A DNA stretch of 30,633 bases from DAIRGB01 sp036794765 (lineage in GTDB: Bacteria; Patescibacteriota; JAHJAL01), in NCBI GenBank assembly GCA_036794765.1, contig DAIRGB010000003.1:1-30633 (forward strand), given 5' to 3'. Below are positions 22,253 to 29,949 of this stretch, one piece after another. The position numbers and the translations under genes are program-made. The notes below the pieces were generated by a model. It saw only the letters and a list, made by a program, of their open reading frames with translations. It had not been told where the DNA came from and did no database searches. The first letter of the stretch is position 1, and each line of letters opens with the position of its first letter.

Positions 22253-22300
22253 GTAGGGGCAGGCCATGACCTGCCCGACAAAAATGTAAAAATTTTATTA
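22253..22300 (+). repeat. GTAGGGGC-family hairpin with conserved AT-rich tail, upstream of paralogue 3
   Basis: GTAGGGGCAGGCCATGACCT, followed by GCCC, has near-perfect palindromic arms (22257-22276). The tail GACAAAAATGTAAAAATTTT matches those at 16922 and 19621. It ends about 10 bp before the start codon at 22310. Confidence 0.75.
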
Positions 22301-22309
22301 ATTGTGTTT

Positions 22310-24067
22310 ATGGAAAACAAAACCTGCCGCCAGTGCTTGGCAAATTTCACCGTAAGCGACGACGATCTAAAATTTTATAAAAAAATTTCTCCCGAATTTT
22401 TCGGTCGGAAATATCTAATCCCCTCCCCGACTTTGTGTCCGGAGTGTCGGTTGCAACGACGGATGAGTTTTAGAAATATTCGAAAAGTATATCGACGAAA
22501 AAGCGATAAATCCGGCAAGGAATTGATCAGTATGTACGCGCCAAACAGCCCATTCAAAGTTTATAGTTTGGAGGAATTTGAAAGTGATGATTGGGACGGA
22601 AGAGATTTTGGGCAGGATTTTGATTTTTCACGATCATTTTTTGAACAATTTCGTGAGTTGCAGCTGAAAGTACCACGGCCTCATGCTTCGGTCCGGTCGG
22701 ATACTTTGGAAAACGCTGAATTTATCAATGGGGCGAATAATGCCAAGAACGTGTACATGAGTTTTAGTATTATGTTTTCCGAGAATATCTATTTTTCGGA
22801 TGAGATATATTACAGTACCAATTGTTTGGATTGTTACAATTTGAACAAATGCGAATTGTGCTATCAATGCATTGAATCAACTCATCTGTATAATGCTTTT
22901 TACTGCCGGCACAGTCACGAAAGTCGGGATATCTATTTTGGCAGTGATTTGCGAGGATGTCAGAATTGTTTTGGATGCGCCGGTTTGAGCAATAAACAAT
23001 ACTATATTTATAATCAACCGGTTAAAAAAGAAGAATTCGAGAACTTTATCAATAATTTTGATTTCAATAATTTTCAGGTAGAGTTGAAAAAGTTGGAGGA
23101 AAAGAATCTAGAAATTCCGCACAAATGTGTAGAGAACGAAAATGCAGAGGATTCAACCGGAAGTTTTTTGATGAATGTCAAAAATTGTCAGAATTGTTTT
23201 GAATGTTTTGATGCAGAAAATATTAAAAATGGTTTTATGGCCAAAACCGGTGCTCGCGACTCCCATGATGTTAGCTATATGTTCAACGGTTTTGAATTGT
23301 GCTATGAAAGCGTGGTAGTCGGTCATTCCTCTTATCTGGTGAGATTTTGCGAATATAGTTTTTTAAACATGCGGGATATTATTTATTGCGACAATTGCAA
23401 TGGCGGTGGCGATCATTTGTTTGGTTGTGTCGGTTTGCGAAAAAAATCATACTGTATTTTAAATAAACAATATACCCAGGAAGAATATGAGCAATTGGTT
23501 CCAATAATCATTGAGCACATGCAGAAAACCGAAGAGTGGGGCGAATTTTTTCCGATCAATTTGTCATGTTTTGGATACAACGAATCGTGCGCGATTGACA
23601 ACATGCCTTTGACTCGGGAACAAGCTAAGGCGATTGGAGCCAACTGGCAGGATGAGGATTTTGGTTTTAATTATGACGGGCCTTTTTATACACCAAAAAA
23701 TATTTCCAATTATGATCCAAAGTTAAATCCAAAGGCACAAGTGGAGATTGACGAATTACTAAAAGGTGTTTTAAAATGCCAGGTTTCCGGAAAACCCTTT
23801 CGATTGATTCCGCAAGAAGTAGCTTTTTATATCGAACATCACCTGCCAATTCCAACCAAACATCCCAATCAAAGGTCCAAAGAAAGATTCATGAAGAAAA
23901 AACCAAGAAAATTATGGCCCGGCCGATGTATGTGCGAGGGACAGTTAACAGGGGGGGATGGGTGCCAGCATCAAGGCAGATGCACCAATGAATTTGAAAC
24001 CACTTATGCTCCTGAAAGGCCGGAGAAGGTTTATTGTGAAGAGTGTTATCGGAAATCTGTTTTGTAA
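22310..24067 (+). CDS. Cys-rich zinc-ribbon/solenoid protein, paralogue 3
   Basis: 585 residues from the ATG at 22310; a GTG two codons upstream is possible. It starts MENKTCRQC, almost as paralogue 1, with CPEC at 43-46 and the basic RRMSFRNIRKVYRRK segment. Two Cys/Asn-rich solenoid-like blocks (about 134-240 and 285-385) carry caps GCQNCFGCAGLSNKQYYIYN and FGCVGLRKKSYCILN. The conserved GEFFPINLSCFGYNES region, CQVSGKPFRLIPQE and an intact C-terminal ribbon (CMC, CQHQGRC, then VYCEEC) follow. A run of seven G (23951-23957) precedes the last ribbon; paralogue 2 has lost one G here. There is no signal peptide. Function is unknown. It is followed by a nested repeat array. Confidence 0.85.
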   Translation: MENKTCRQCLANFTVSDDDLKFYKKISPEFFGRKYLIPSPTLCPECRLQRRMSFRNIRKVYRRKSDKSGKELISMYAPNSPFKVYSLEEFESDDWDGRDFGQDFDFSRSFFEQFRELQLKVPRPHASVRSDTLENAEFINGANNAKNVYMSFSIMFSENIYFSDEIYYSTNCLDCYNLNKCELCYQCIESTHLYNAFYCRHSHESRDIYFGSDLRGCQNCFGCAGLSNKQYYIYNQPVKKEEFENFINNFDFNNFQVELKKLEEKNLEIPHKCVENENAEDSTGSFLMNVKNCQNCFECFDAENIKNGFMAKTGARDSHDVSYMFNGFELCYESVVVGHSSYLVRFCEYSFLNMRDIIYCDNCNGGGDHLFGCVGLRKKSYCILNKQYTQEEYEQLVPIIIEHMQKTEEWGEFFPINLSCFGYNESCAIDNMPLTREQAKAIGANWQDEDFGFNYDGPFYTPKNISNYDPKLNPKAQVEIDELLKGVLKCQVSGKPFRLIPQEVAFYIEHHLPIPTKHPNQRSKERFMKKKPRKLWPGRCMCEGQLTGGDGCQHQGRCTNEFETTYAPERPEKVYCEECYRKSVL

Positions 24068-24383
24068 ATTTTTAAACACTTTTAAAACTTTTAGAAACTC
24101 TTTTAAACTCTTTTAAACTGCACACAGTCGTCATCTAAGGAACTGGAAGGTAATCCGCTCCAATATCCAGGATCCAGAAAAAAATATTGAGATGGATCCT
24201 GGATGTCGAATCGCGATTACGCTTTCGGCTCCAGGATGACAGCAGTTTTGTTGTTGATTTTTTAGTTTTCAAGCGTTTTAAAGAGTTTCTAAGGGTTTAT
24301 AAGAGTTTGTATTTTGGTTTGCTACGTTTGATACAGTTTGTTAAGTTTGTTATGTTTAATATTGTTATTATTAATTGAAATAT
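24068..24383. repeat. Nested repeat array: REP pair (copy 4) inside a split AAACACTT inverted repeat
   Basis: 316 bp without a gene. Outer arms at 24074-24119 (AAACACTTTTAAAACTT-type units) and 24264-24309 (TTTTAAAGAGTTTCTAAGGG) correspond to the compact repeat at 21444-21545. Between them lies a complete REP/BIME pair at 24130-24240: left unit GTCATCTAAGGAACTGGAAG ending TCCAGGATCC; right unit GGATCCTGGATGTCGAATCG ending TCCAGGATGAC. The remainder (24310-24383) is T-rich with TTTGTTAAGTTTGTTATG direct repeats and a candidate aspS promoter. Confidence 0.8.
24328..24356 (+). promoter_or_regulatory. Candidate aspS promoter
   Basis: TTGATA (24328-24333) and TATGTT (24351-24356) with a 17-bp spacer, 27 bp before the aspS ATG. 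The -10 is weak. Confidence 0.35.
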
Positions 24384-26144
24384 ATGTTTCGAACACATAC
24401 TTGCGGAGAGTTAAATAAAGAAAATGCCGGCCAAAAAGTGACTTTATCCGGTTGGGTTAATAAAATGCGTAATTTTGGTGGGTTGATATTTGTTGATTTA
24501 CGGGATCGTTATGGGATTACCCAGATAAAAATCGAACCGGAACAAGCGGAATTGGTTGAGCTGGCCAAGGAGATTGGCAATGAATATGTGGTAAAAGTGG
24601 AAGGGACGGTGGGAACGAGACCCGGCAAGGAAGGGAATAAAAATATGGCCACGGGAGAGATCGAAGTAGTGGCTGAAAAGATGGAAATACTAAGTCAGGC
24701 CAAAGTGCCGCCGTTTGAGATTTTTGCGACGGACAAAGAAGAGCCGGCCGAGGAGTTGCGTTTGAAATATCGGTTTTTGGATTTGCGACGGGAGAAGATG
24801 CAGTACAACATTGCTTTTAGAGCAAAAGTGATTCGGATGATTCGAGATTTTATGGATGATCGCGAATATATTCATATTGAAACCCCGATTCTCACCTCGT
24901 CTTCGCCGGAAGGGGCCCGGGATTTTTTGGTTCCTTCTCGTCTGCATCCGGGAAAGTTTTATGCCCTACCCCAGGCGCCGCAGCAATTTAAACAATTGTT
25001 GATGGTGGCCGGATTTGATAAATATTATCAGATTGCCGCCTGTATGCGCGACGAAGATCCGCGAGCGGATCGCTCGCCGGGGGAATTTTATCAGCTCGAC
25101 GCAGAAACCAGTTTTAAGACTTCGAAAGAGTTTCAAGAGGAGATGGAGCCTATGTTCATCCAGTTGACGGAAAAAATGGCCGGGAAAAAAGTGAAAGAAA
25201 AACCATTTCCGCGAATTCCTTATATCGAAGCATTGGACAAATATGGTTCTGATAAACCGGATTTGCGCTATGAAATGGCTTTGGTTGATCTGACTCACTG
25301 GGCCAAGGAGACGGATTTTAAAGTTTTCAATAGTGCAGATTGCGTCAAAGCTTTAGTGGTTGATGAGGCGGATAAATTATCCCGCAAAGATATTGATACA
25401 GATTTGGGAGAACTGGCCAAAAAAATGGGGGCGAAGGGTTTGGCGTGGTTGAAATATAATGATGGAAAGTTTGATGGCGGTATTGCTAAATTTTTTAATG
25501 AGAAACAATTGACTGATTTGGCTGCAAAATTGGAACTGACCAATAATCAATTAATTCTTTTTGTAGCCGATGAATATTCTGTGGTTGTCGAATCTTTGGG
25601 CAAAGTCAGAAATAGAGTGGCGGAATTGATGAATTTGATTGATCAGGATTTGATTGCTTGGGCCTGGATTGTTGATTTTCCCATGTATGAAAAAAATAAG
25701 CAAACCGGCAAGATAGATTTTTCTCACAATCCTTTCTCGATGCCCCAAGGCGGGATGAAATCATTGGAAAAATTGGATCCATTGAAAATCGTGGCCGATC
25801 AATATGATGTGGTTGCCAACGGATTCGAGTTGGCATCCGGAGCGGTGAGAAATTATAATCCGGATATTTTGCATAAAGTATTTGAAATCGTCGGTTATGG
25901 ACCGGAAGTTGTCAAAAAGAAATTTGGTGGAATGTTGAATGCTTTTTCTTACGGCGCGCCACCGCACTGTGGTTTTGCCTTCGGGATCGAGAGAATGACA
26001 GCGATTTTGCTGGGATTGAATCAAATAAAAGACGTTGTCGCTTTTCCGAAAAACAATCAGGCACAGGATTTGCTCATGAACGCCCCGAGTGAGGTGAGCG
26101 AAGAACAGTTGAAAGAGTTGGGAATCGAGATTCGGAAAAAATAA
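24384..26144 (+). CDS. aspS: Aspartyl-tRNA synthetase (bacterial type)
   Basis: 586 residues from the ATG at 24384 (the frame opens three codons earlier at TTG). It charges tRNA-Asp, and in some bacteria also tRNA-Asn. An N-terminal OB anticodon-binding domain (1-105) shows LSGWVNKMRNFGGLIFVDLRDR. The class II core has the flipping loop EGARDFLVPSR (176-186), PQAPQQFKQLLM, motif 2 RDEDPRADRSPGEFYQLD (222-239) and motif 3 GFAFGIERMTAILLG (530-544). The GAD insertion spans roughly 290-410, with FNEKQL near 371-376. Phe at position 31 replaces residues discussed for tRNA discrimination, so specificity for Asp versus Asx is open. No Shine-Dalgarno sequence is present. A strong terminator follows. 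Confidence 0.97.
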   Translation: MFRTHTCGELNKENAGQKVTLSGWVNKMRNFGGLIFVDLRDRYGITQIKIEPEQAELVELAKEIGNEYVVKVEGTVGTRPGKEGNKNMATGEIEVVAEKMEILSQAKVPPFEIFATDKEEPAEELRLKYRFLDLRREKMQYNIAFRAKVIRMIRDFMDDREYIHIETPILTSSSPEGARDFLVPSRLHPGKFYALPQAPQQFKQLLMVAGFDKYYQIAACMRDEDPRADRSPGEFYQLDAETSFKTSKEFQEEMEPMFIQLTEKMAGKKVKEKPFPRIPYIEALDKYGSDKPDLRYEMALVDLTHWAKETDFKVFNSADCVKALVVDEADKLSRKDIDTDLGELAKKMGAKGLAWLKYNDGKFDGGIAKFFNEKQLTDLAAKLELTNNQLILFVADEYSVVVESLGKVRNRVAELMNLIDQDLIAWAWIVDFPMYEKNKQTGKIDFSHNPFSMPQGGMKSLEKLDPLKIVADQYDVVANGFELASGAVRNYNPDILHKVFEIVGYGPEVVKKKFGGMLNAFSYGAPPHCGFAFGIERMTAILLGLNQIKDVVAFPKNNQAQDLLMNAPSEVSEEQLKELGIEIRKK

Positions 26145-26168
26145 TATATTGCCTTAATATACAAGAAG

Positions 26169-26201
26169 ATCCTTGAAGAATATGTTTTCGAGGATTTTTT
26201 T
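26169..26201 (+). terminator. Rho-independent terminator of aspS
   Basis: A 9-bp stem (ATCCTTGAA / TTCGAGGAT, one G-T pair) with a 9-nt loop is followed by a seven-T run, 25 bp after the stop codon. Confidence 0.88.
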
Positions 26202-26202
26202 A

Positions 26203-26231
26203 TTGACCAATAGTGTTTTTTTGTCTAAACT
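26203..26231 (+). promoter_or_regulatory. Sigma70-type promoter of the gene at 26267
   Basis: TTGACC (26203-26208) and TAAACT (26226-26231) are separated by 17 bp, directly after the aspS terminator. A second TATAAT at 26259-26264 lies too close to the ATG to serve easily as its -10. Confidence 0.55.
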
Positions 26232-26266
26232 AGGCTTTGTGACATTTTTTATTTAATCTATAATTT

Positions 26267-26728
26267 ATGAAAATCGGCTTGGAAAATAATTTTTCGGATG
26301 AAGAAGTTGGAACGGAGACGGAGAAAATCGACAAAAGAAAGAAACATATGGGAATGAGTCTGGGAAATACTTGCCATTATATCTCGATTGAAGAGAGATT
26401 GATGCAAAGAAGTTTATTGAAACCCACTCCCTATCAGTTGGAATTGGCGGAAAAATTGGGATTGTCTCCAGAAACTTACGACAAAATGAATCGACAACAA
26501 ATACAGACTTTTTTAACAAATATGATTCAGGATTCTTTTCGGGAAAAATTGAATCAAAAGAAAATATATGTCAGGCAAGAGGTAATCGACGAATATGGCA
26601 ATCGAGGCAAGGTTTATTCGATAAATTATATTAGTCGTATTCTACGAATTGAATATATTGTTGAAGGTAAGAAAAAATATCGGCGAATCGCCTATCAGGA
26701 TATAGATAAGTTGAGTCTGGTTAAATAG
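26267..26728 (+). CDS. Hypothetical soluble protein, function unknown
   Basis: 153 residues; I do not recognise the family. The N-terminal 35 residues are charged and probably disordered. A helical middle (about 45-95) contains PTPYQLELAEKLGLSPETYD, an arrangement that might be a small helix-turn-helix-like or protein-binding motif, followed by a Gln-rich helix. The C-terminal part (about 100-150) is strand-rich: KIYVRQEVIDEYGNRGKVYS, then ILRIEYIVEGKKKYRRIAY. There is no signal peptide, membrane segment or cysteine cluster. It has its own promoter and ends at a strong bidirectional terminator, so it is a single-gene unit. That separate control supports a real gene. Confidence 0.7.
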   Translation: MKIGLENNFSDEEVGTETEKIDKRKKHMGMSLGNTCHYISIEERLMQRSLLKPTPYQLELAEKLGLSPETYDKMNRQQIQTFLTNMIQDSFREKLNQKKIYVRQEVIDEYGNRGKVYSINYISRILRIEYIVEGKKKYRRIAYQDIDKLSLVK

Positions 26729-26735
26729 TTTTTTT

Positions 26736-26764
26736 AAAAACCCCGCTTTGTAGGCGGGGTTTTT
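26736..26764. terminator. Bidirectional terminator between convergent genes
   Basis: A perfect 11-bp stem (AAAAACCCCGC / GCGGGGTTTTT) with a 7-nt loop has T-runs on both strands. It serves the hypothetical gene on the plus strand and the subtilase on the minus strand. Confidence 0.93.
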
Positions 26765-26790
26765 GCAGGGTGAGAATCGAGAGGATTGGA

Positions 26791-29700
26791 TTAACTAATT
26801 TTTTCAACAGTTATCTGATCAATTGAGATGTCGGTTTGGCCATAGGTAAAGACTCGATATTCCATAGTGCCGGTAGCGGTACGGGTAAAGGTGATGGTTT
26901 TTTCGGTAAAACTGACGCCGGCAAAATCGGACTGGGTTAAATCCAGATAACTATACAAGCCATCGCCGCCAACATTGACCGCTTCGATTCTGGCCAAATT
27001 ACCGGAAGCCGAACCTTCGTTTTTGATACGGAAGGTGGCTTGATATGTGCCAGGGGTTTGATCGGTAGTGTACGGGCCGTAAACTATGTGACTGGCACCT
27101 TCATAAGAAAAAGCTTTGACGAAAATATCTTGATTGTAATTGTCTTTGTAAACTCGGCCAATACCAATATTTAGATCTTCAGCCTGATAGATTTCAAAGT
27201 CAGGGTTTTTCTTTCTGATCATGATATTGTCAATCATGATATCTGCTACATCAGTAAAATATACGCGGTATTCCATGGTCCCGCCACTGCTGTGATGAAA
27301 ATCCAAGGAAAAATTCTGCCAACCATATGATTCACCAAAATTTTGACCGAGGATTTCGCGATAGGCAAAAGGACTGTTGCCACCGGGATTGTAAACGTCG
27401 ATTTTGGCGACGGTCAGATGAGTTTGATTGTCGCTTGAAGACATACGGAAGGTAATTGAGTAATCTTGATTATCCTCGAGATTGTCAGAATAAGGACCAT
27501 AAACCATATATCCGGCATTGTCATCACCGATTAAGGCTTGTCTGGCCTTACCGCCACTGTAATAGGTATTGGGAGCAACAGAGCCGGTTTGACTCAACAA
27601 ATCTTCCGCTTCGTAGCTGAAGAAAGTATTGTCACCCAAGGCAATGATATTTACGTAATCAAGATAAACGAGATTGTAGTCACTATTTCCATAATTAAAA
27701 ATTCGATATTCCAAAGTGTCATTATCATAACAATTGAAATATACTCCAAAATCTTCATATTGATCTTGATAAACAAAATCACTGGGTTTGATGGTGCGAG
27801 AAGATGATAATTCCGGATGCTGATGATTAAAAACTTCCAAGCGTAGCATATCTTGATTTGAGAACTTGTTTTCAACTTTCAAGCGAAAAACCGCGCGATA
27901 TTGAATATTGGTATTGCGATCGGAAGCGTAGGGACCGTATTGGACATAACCGTTATCATCCCAATCGACTAGGACGGCGACTTTTTCAGAGGCATTGTCG
28001 TCATAGACCAATTTGCCGGCTTGTCGGTATAGATCTTCACTTTGATAATTGACGTTATAGTCGGGATAGAGCAAACTGGTCTCGGTAAAATCAGCGGAAA
28101 TATCAGTCAATCCATAGGTATAGACACGATATTCGATCATGCCCAAAGATTTTTTGCCAAATTTTAGAAAGAAATCTTGATAAGTGTCCGAAAAAACAAA
28201 ATCGGTTCCTTTAATGGAAAAATATTCCCACTCATTGGGATCTCCTGTGTTGACCACTTCGATCCGAGCAACAATGTCGGAGGTAGAATTGTCCGAGATT
28301 TTTAGATTAAATTTGGCCAGATAATTGTTGTCGATATTATCGTATCCGACATAAGGTCCGTATTGAATAAACCCGGGTCCTTCGGCCACTGTGGCCTGAA
28401 CGACTTTGCCATTGGAAGCGCGTAGATCTTTGACCACGCTGCCAATTTGGTGATACAAATTTTCACTTTCATGTTTGCCTTCTATGCTGCCGAGGCTTTG
28501 ATCTTTTTTAATTTGACTTAAAGCAGATTGAACGTTGAGACGGCCATAGCCATAATACTGATCCCATGTTTGTCCGTTCATATTTTCAACTTTGTCGGCC
28601 GAGGAAATTAAATAGTTTTTGATTTGTTGATTGCTAAGGTTTGGTTGAAAACTCAGTAATAAAGCAGCGGCACCGGCGACATGGGGAGCGGAAAAAGAAG
28701 TGCCACTATAATACACATAAGACTGGTCGCTATCGTTGTAAGCGGTAAATACGGAGATGCCGGGAGCGACCAGATCCAATTGGGGACCATAATTGCTAAA
28801 ATATGTCAGATTGTCATCCTGATCAACGGCACCGACGGCTAATACTTGGGGATAGGCGGCGGGAAAGCGTACACCGGCGGAATCATTTCCGGAAGAAGCA
28901 ACTACCACCACACCGTGATTGTCAGCGTATTCAACAGCATAACGAAGGGAAGAATAGTCGTAATACGTACCCAAACTCAGGTTGATTATTTTGGCACCGT
29001 TATCGGTGGCGTAATACATGGCTTGGGTTACATCCCAAAGATTGCAACCACCACTGTAGTTGCAGACTTTTAAAGGCATAATAGTGGCATGCCAATTCAT
29101 GCCCGCCAAACCGAGATTGTTGTTGGTGTTGGCGGCGATCACTGAGCTAACGCCCGTGCCGTGGCCATAGTCGTCGGCGGGATAATTGTTATCAAAAACA
29201 TAGTTGTATCCTTTGACATCATCAACATAACCATTGTTGTCATCATCAACATTGTTGTCGGGAATTTCATCTTGATTGGTCCAAGATAGTCCTTGTAAGT
29301 CTTCATGAGTAAACAAAAGACCGGTGTCAATCACGGCAATAATCATATCTTGGTTACCTTGAACTTCGTCCCAGACCGTAGGTACAGCTACATTACGTAG
29401 ATTCCATTGGCTGGACAAAAAGTAAGTATCATTGGGAGTGGTAGCCTGCAGATCTAAAACACCATTTGGTTCGATTTGATCGGCACCAAGTAAATTCAGG
29501 CTATCGAGATCAATTTGATTATCGGTCATTTGCTTGTTATTGGTGCCAGTTGGCAAATTTTTAATCAAAATATAACCATCCTTGCCAACTTCTACCTGAC
29601 TACTTTCCAAATGATTATTGATCAGAAAATTTTCCAGGCTGATTGAGTCAGAAAGTTTAACGATAATTCCACGAGAAATATCACTGACTTTGGTTTCCGT

Positions 29701-29793
29701 TTTTGTTTGGCCAAGGGCCGGGGAAACGAAACAAAAACCAGCGACAGCGAGACAGAGAAAAAGGCCGGAAGTGAACCATTTTTTTCCTACCAT
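26791..29793 (-). CDS. Exported subtilisin-like protease with four CBM-like modules
   Basis: 1000 residues. The signal peptide (1-28, ending SPALGQT) is followed by a propeptide-like segment (about 35-120). The peptidase S8 domain (about 125-425) has a complete catalytic triad: Asp156 (AVIDTGLL), His211 (YGHGTGVSS) and Ser366 (SGTSFSAPHVAGAAALL), with oxyanion Asn303 (SSGND). An Asp/Asn-rich insertion (177-208) looks calcium-binding. Four tandem modules of about 140 residues follow, starting near 441, 582, 726 and 869. Each opens with an ESENL/YEAEDL-type motif, has a YGPY strand and, in three of the four, ends near MEYRVYTYG. They resemble CBM6/35-like beta-sandwiches that bind glycans. The protease is likely surface-displayed or secreted; no sorting signal or C-terminal anchor is visible. 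The promoter at 29824-29851 and the terminator make it a monocistronic unit. Confidence 0.93.
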   Translation of the reverse strand: MVGKKWFTSGLFLCLAVAGFCFVSPALGQTKTETKVSDISRGIIVKLSDSISLENFLINNHLESSQVEVGKDGYILIKNLPTGTNNKQMTDNQIDLDSLNLLGADQIEPNGVLDLQATTPNDTYFLSSQWNLRNVAVPTVWDEVQGNQDMIIAVIDTGLLFTHEDLQGLSWTNQDEIPDNNVDDDNNGYVDDVKGYNYVFDNNYPADDYGHGTGVSSVIAANTNNNLGLAGMNWHATIMPLKVCNYSGGCNLWDVTQAMYYATDNGAKIINLSLGTYYDYSSLRYAVEYADNHGVVVVASSGNDSAGVRFPAAYPQVLAVGAVDQDDNLTYFSNYGPQLDLVAPGISVFTAYNDSDQSYVYYSGTSFSAPHVAGAAALLLSFQPNLSNQQIKNYLISSADKVENMNGQTWDQYYGYGRLNVQSALSQIKKDQSLGSIEGKHESENLYHQIGSVVKDLRASNGKVVQATVAEGPGFIQYGPYVGYDNIDNNYLAKFNLKISDNSTSDIVARIEVVNTGDPNEWEYFSIKGTDFVFSDTYQDFFLKFGKKSLGMIEYRVYTYGLTDISADFTETSLLYPDYNVNYQSEDLYRQAGKLVYDDNASEKVAVLVDWDDNGYVQYGPYASDRNTNIQYRAVFRLKVENKFSNQDMLRLEVFNHQHPELSSSRTIKPSDFVYQDQYEDFGVYFNCYDNDTLEYRIFNYGNSDYNLVYLDYVNIIALGDNTFFSYEAEDLLSQTGSVAPNTYYSGGKARQALIGDDNAGYMVYGPYSDNLEDNQDYSITFRMSSSDNQTHLTVAKIDVYNPGGNSPFAYREILGQNFGESYGWQNFSLDFHHSSGGTMEYRVYFTDVADIMIDNIMIRKKNPDFEIYQAEDLNIGIGRVYKDNYNQDIFVKAFSYEGASHIVYGPYTTDQTPGTYQATFRIKNEGSASGNLARIEAVNVGGDGLYSYLDLTQSDFAGVSFTEKTITFTRTATGTMEYRVFTYGQTDISIDQITVEKIS

Positions 29794-29823
29794 ATGATTT
29801 TTTTAATAATTAATATTGGATCA

Positions 29824-29851
29824 AATATAACAGATGGTTCTCTTTTGTCAA
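29824..29851 (-). promoter_or_regulatory. Sigma70-type promoter of the subtilase gene
   Basis: On the minus strand TTGACA (29846-29851) and TATATT (29824-29829) are separated by 16 bp, with TG just before the -10. The predicted start is about 24 nt upstream of the ATG, with no Shine-Dalgarno sequence in that leader. Confidence 0.7.
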
Positions 29852-29949
29852 TTTGGTGGCATGTTTTCGCATTTTTTCTTTTTGGGGGCAATTGACAAGA
29901 CTATTATTTTTGAGACACACTAAAAGAAATAAAATAAGAGGGAGAGTAT

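Noticed and set aside
21444..24310. Insertion sequence ends
   Set aside because: Inverted arms are AT-rich and modular, and no transposase gene lies between them.
26259..26264. TATAAT immediately before the ATG at 26267 as its -10 box
   Set aside because: The transcript would start inside the gene; the TTGACC-17-TAAACT pair just upstream fits better.
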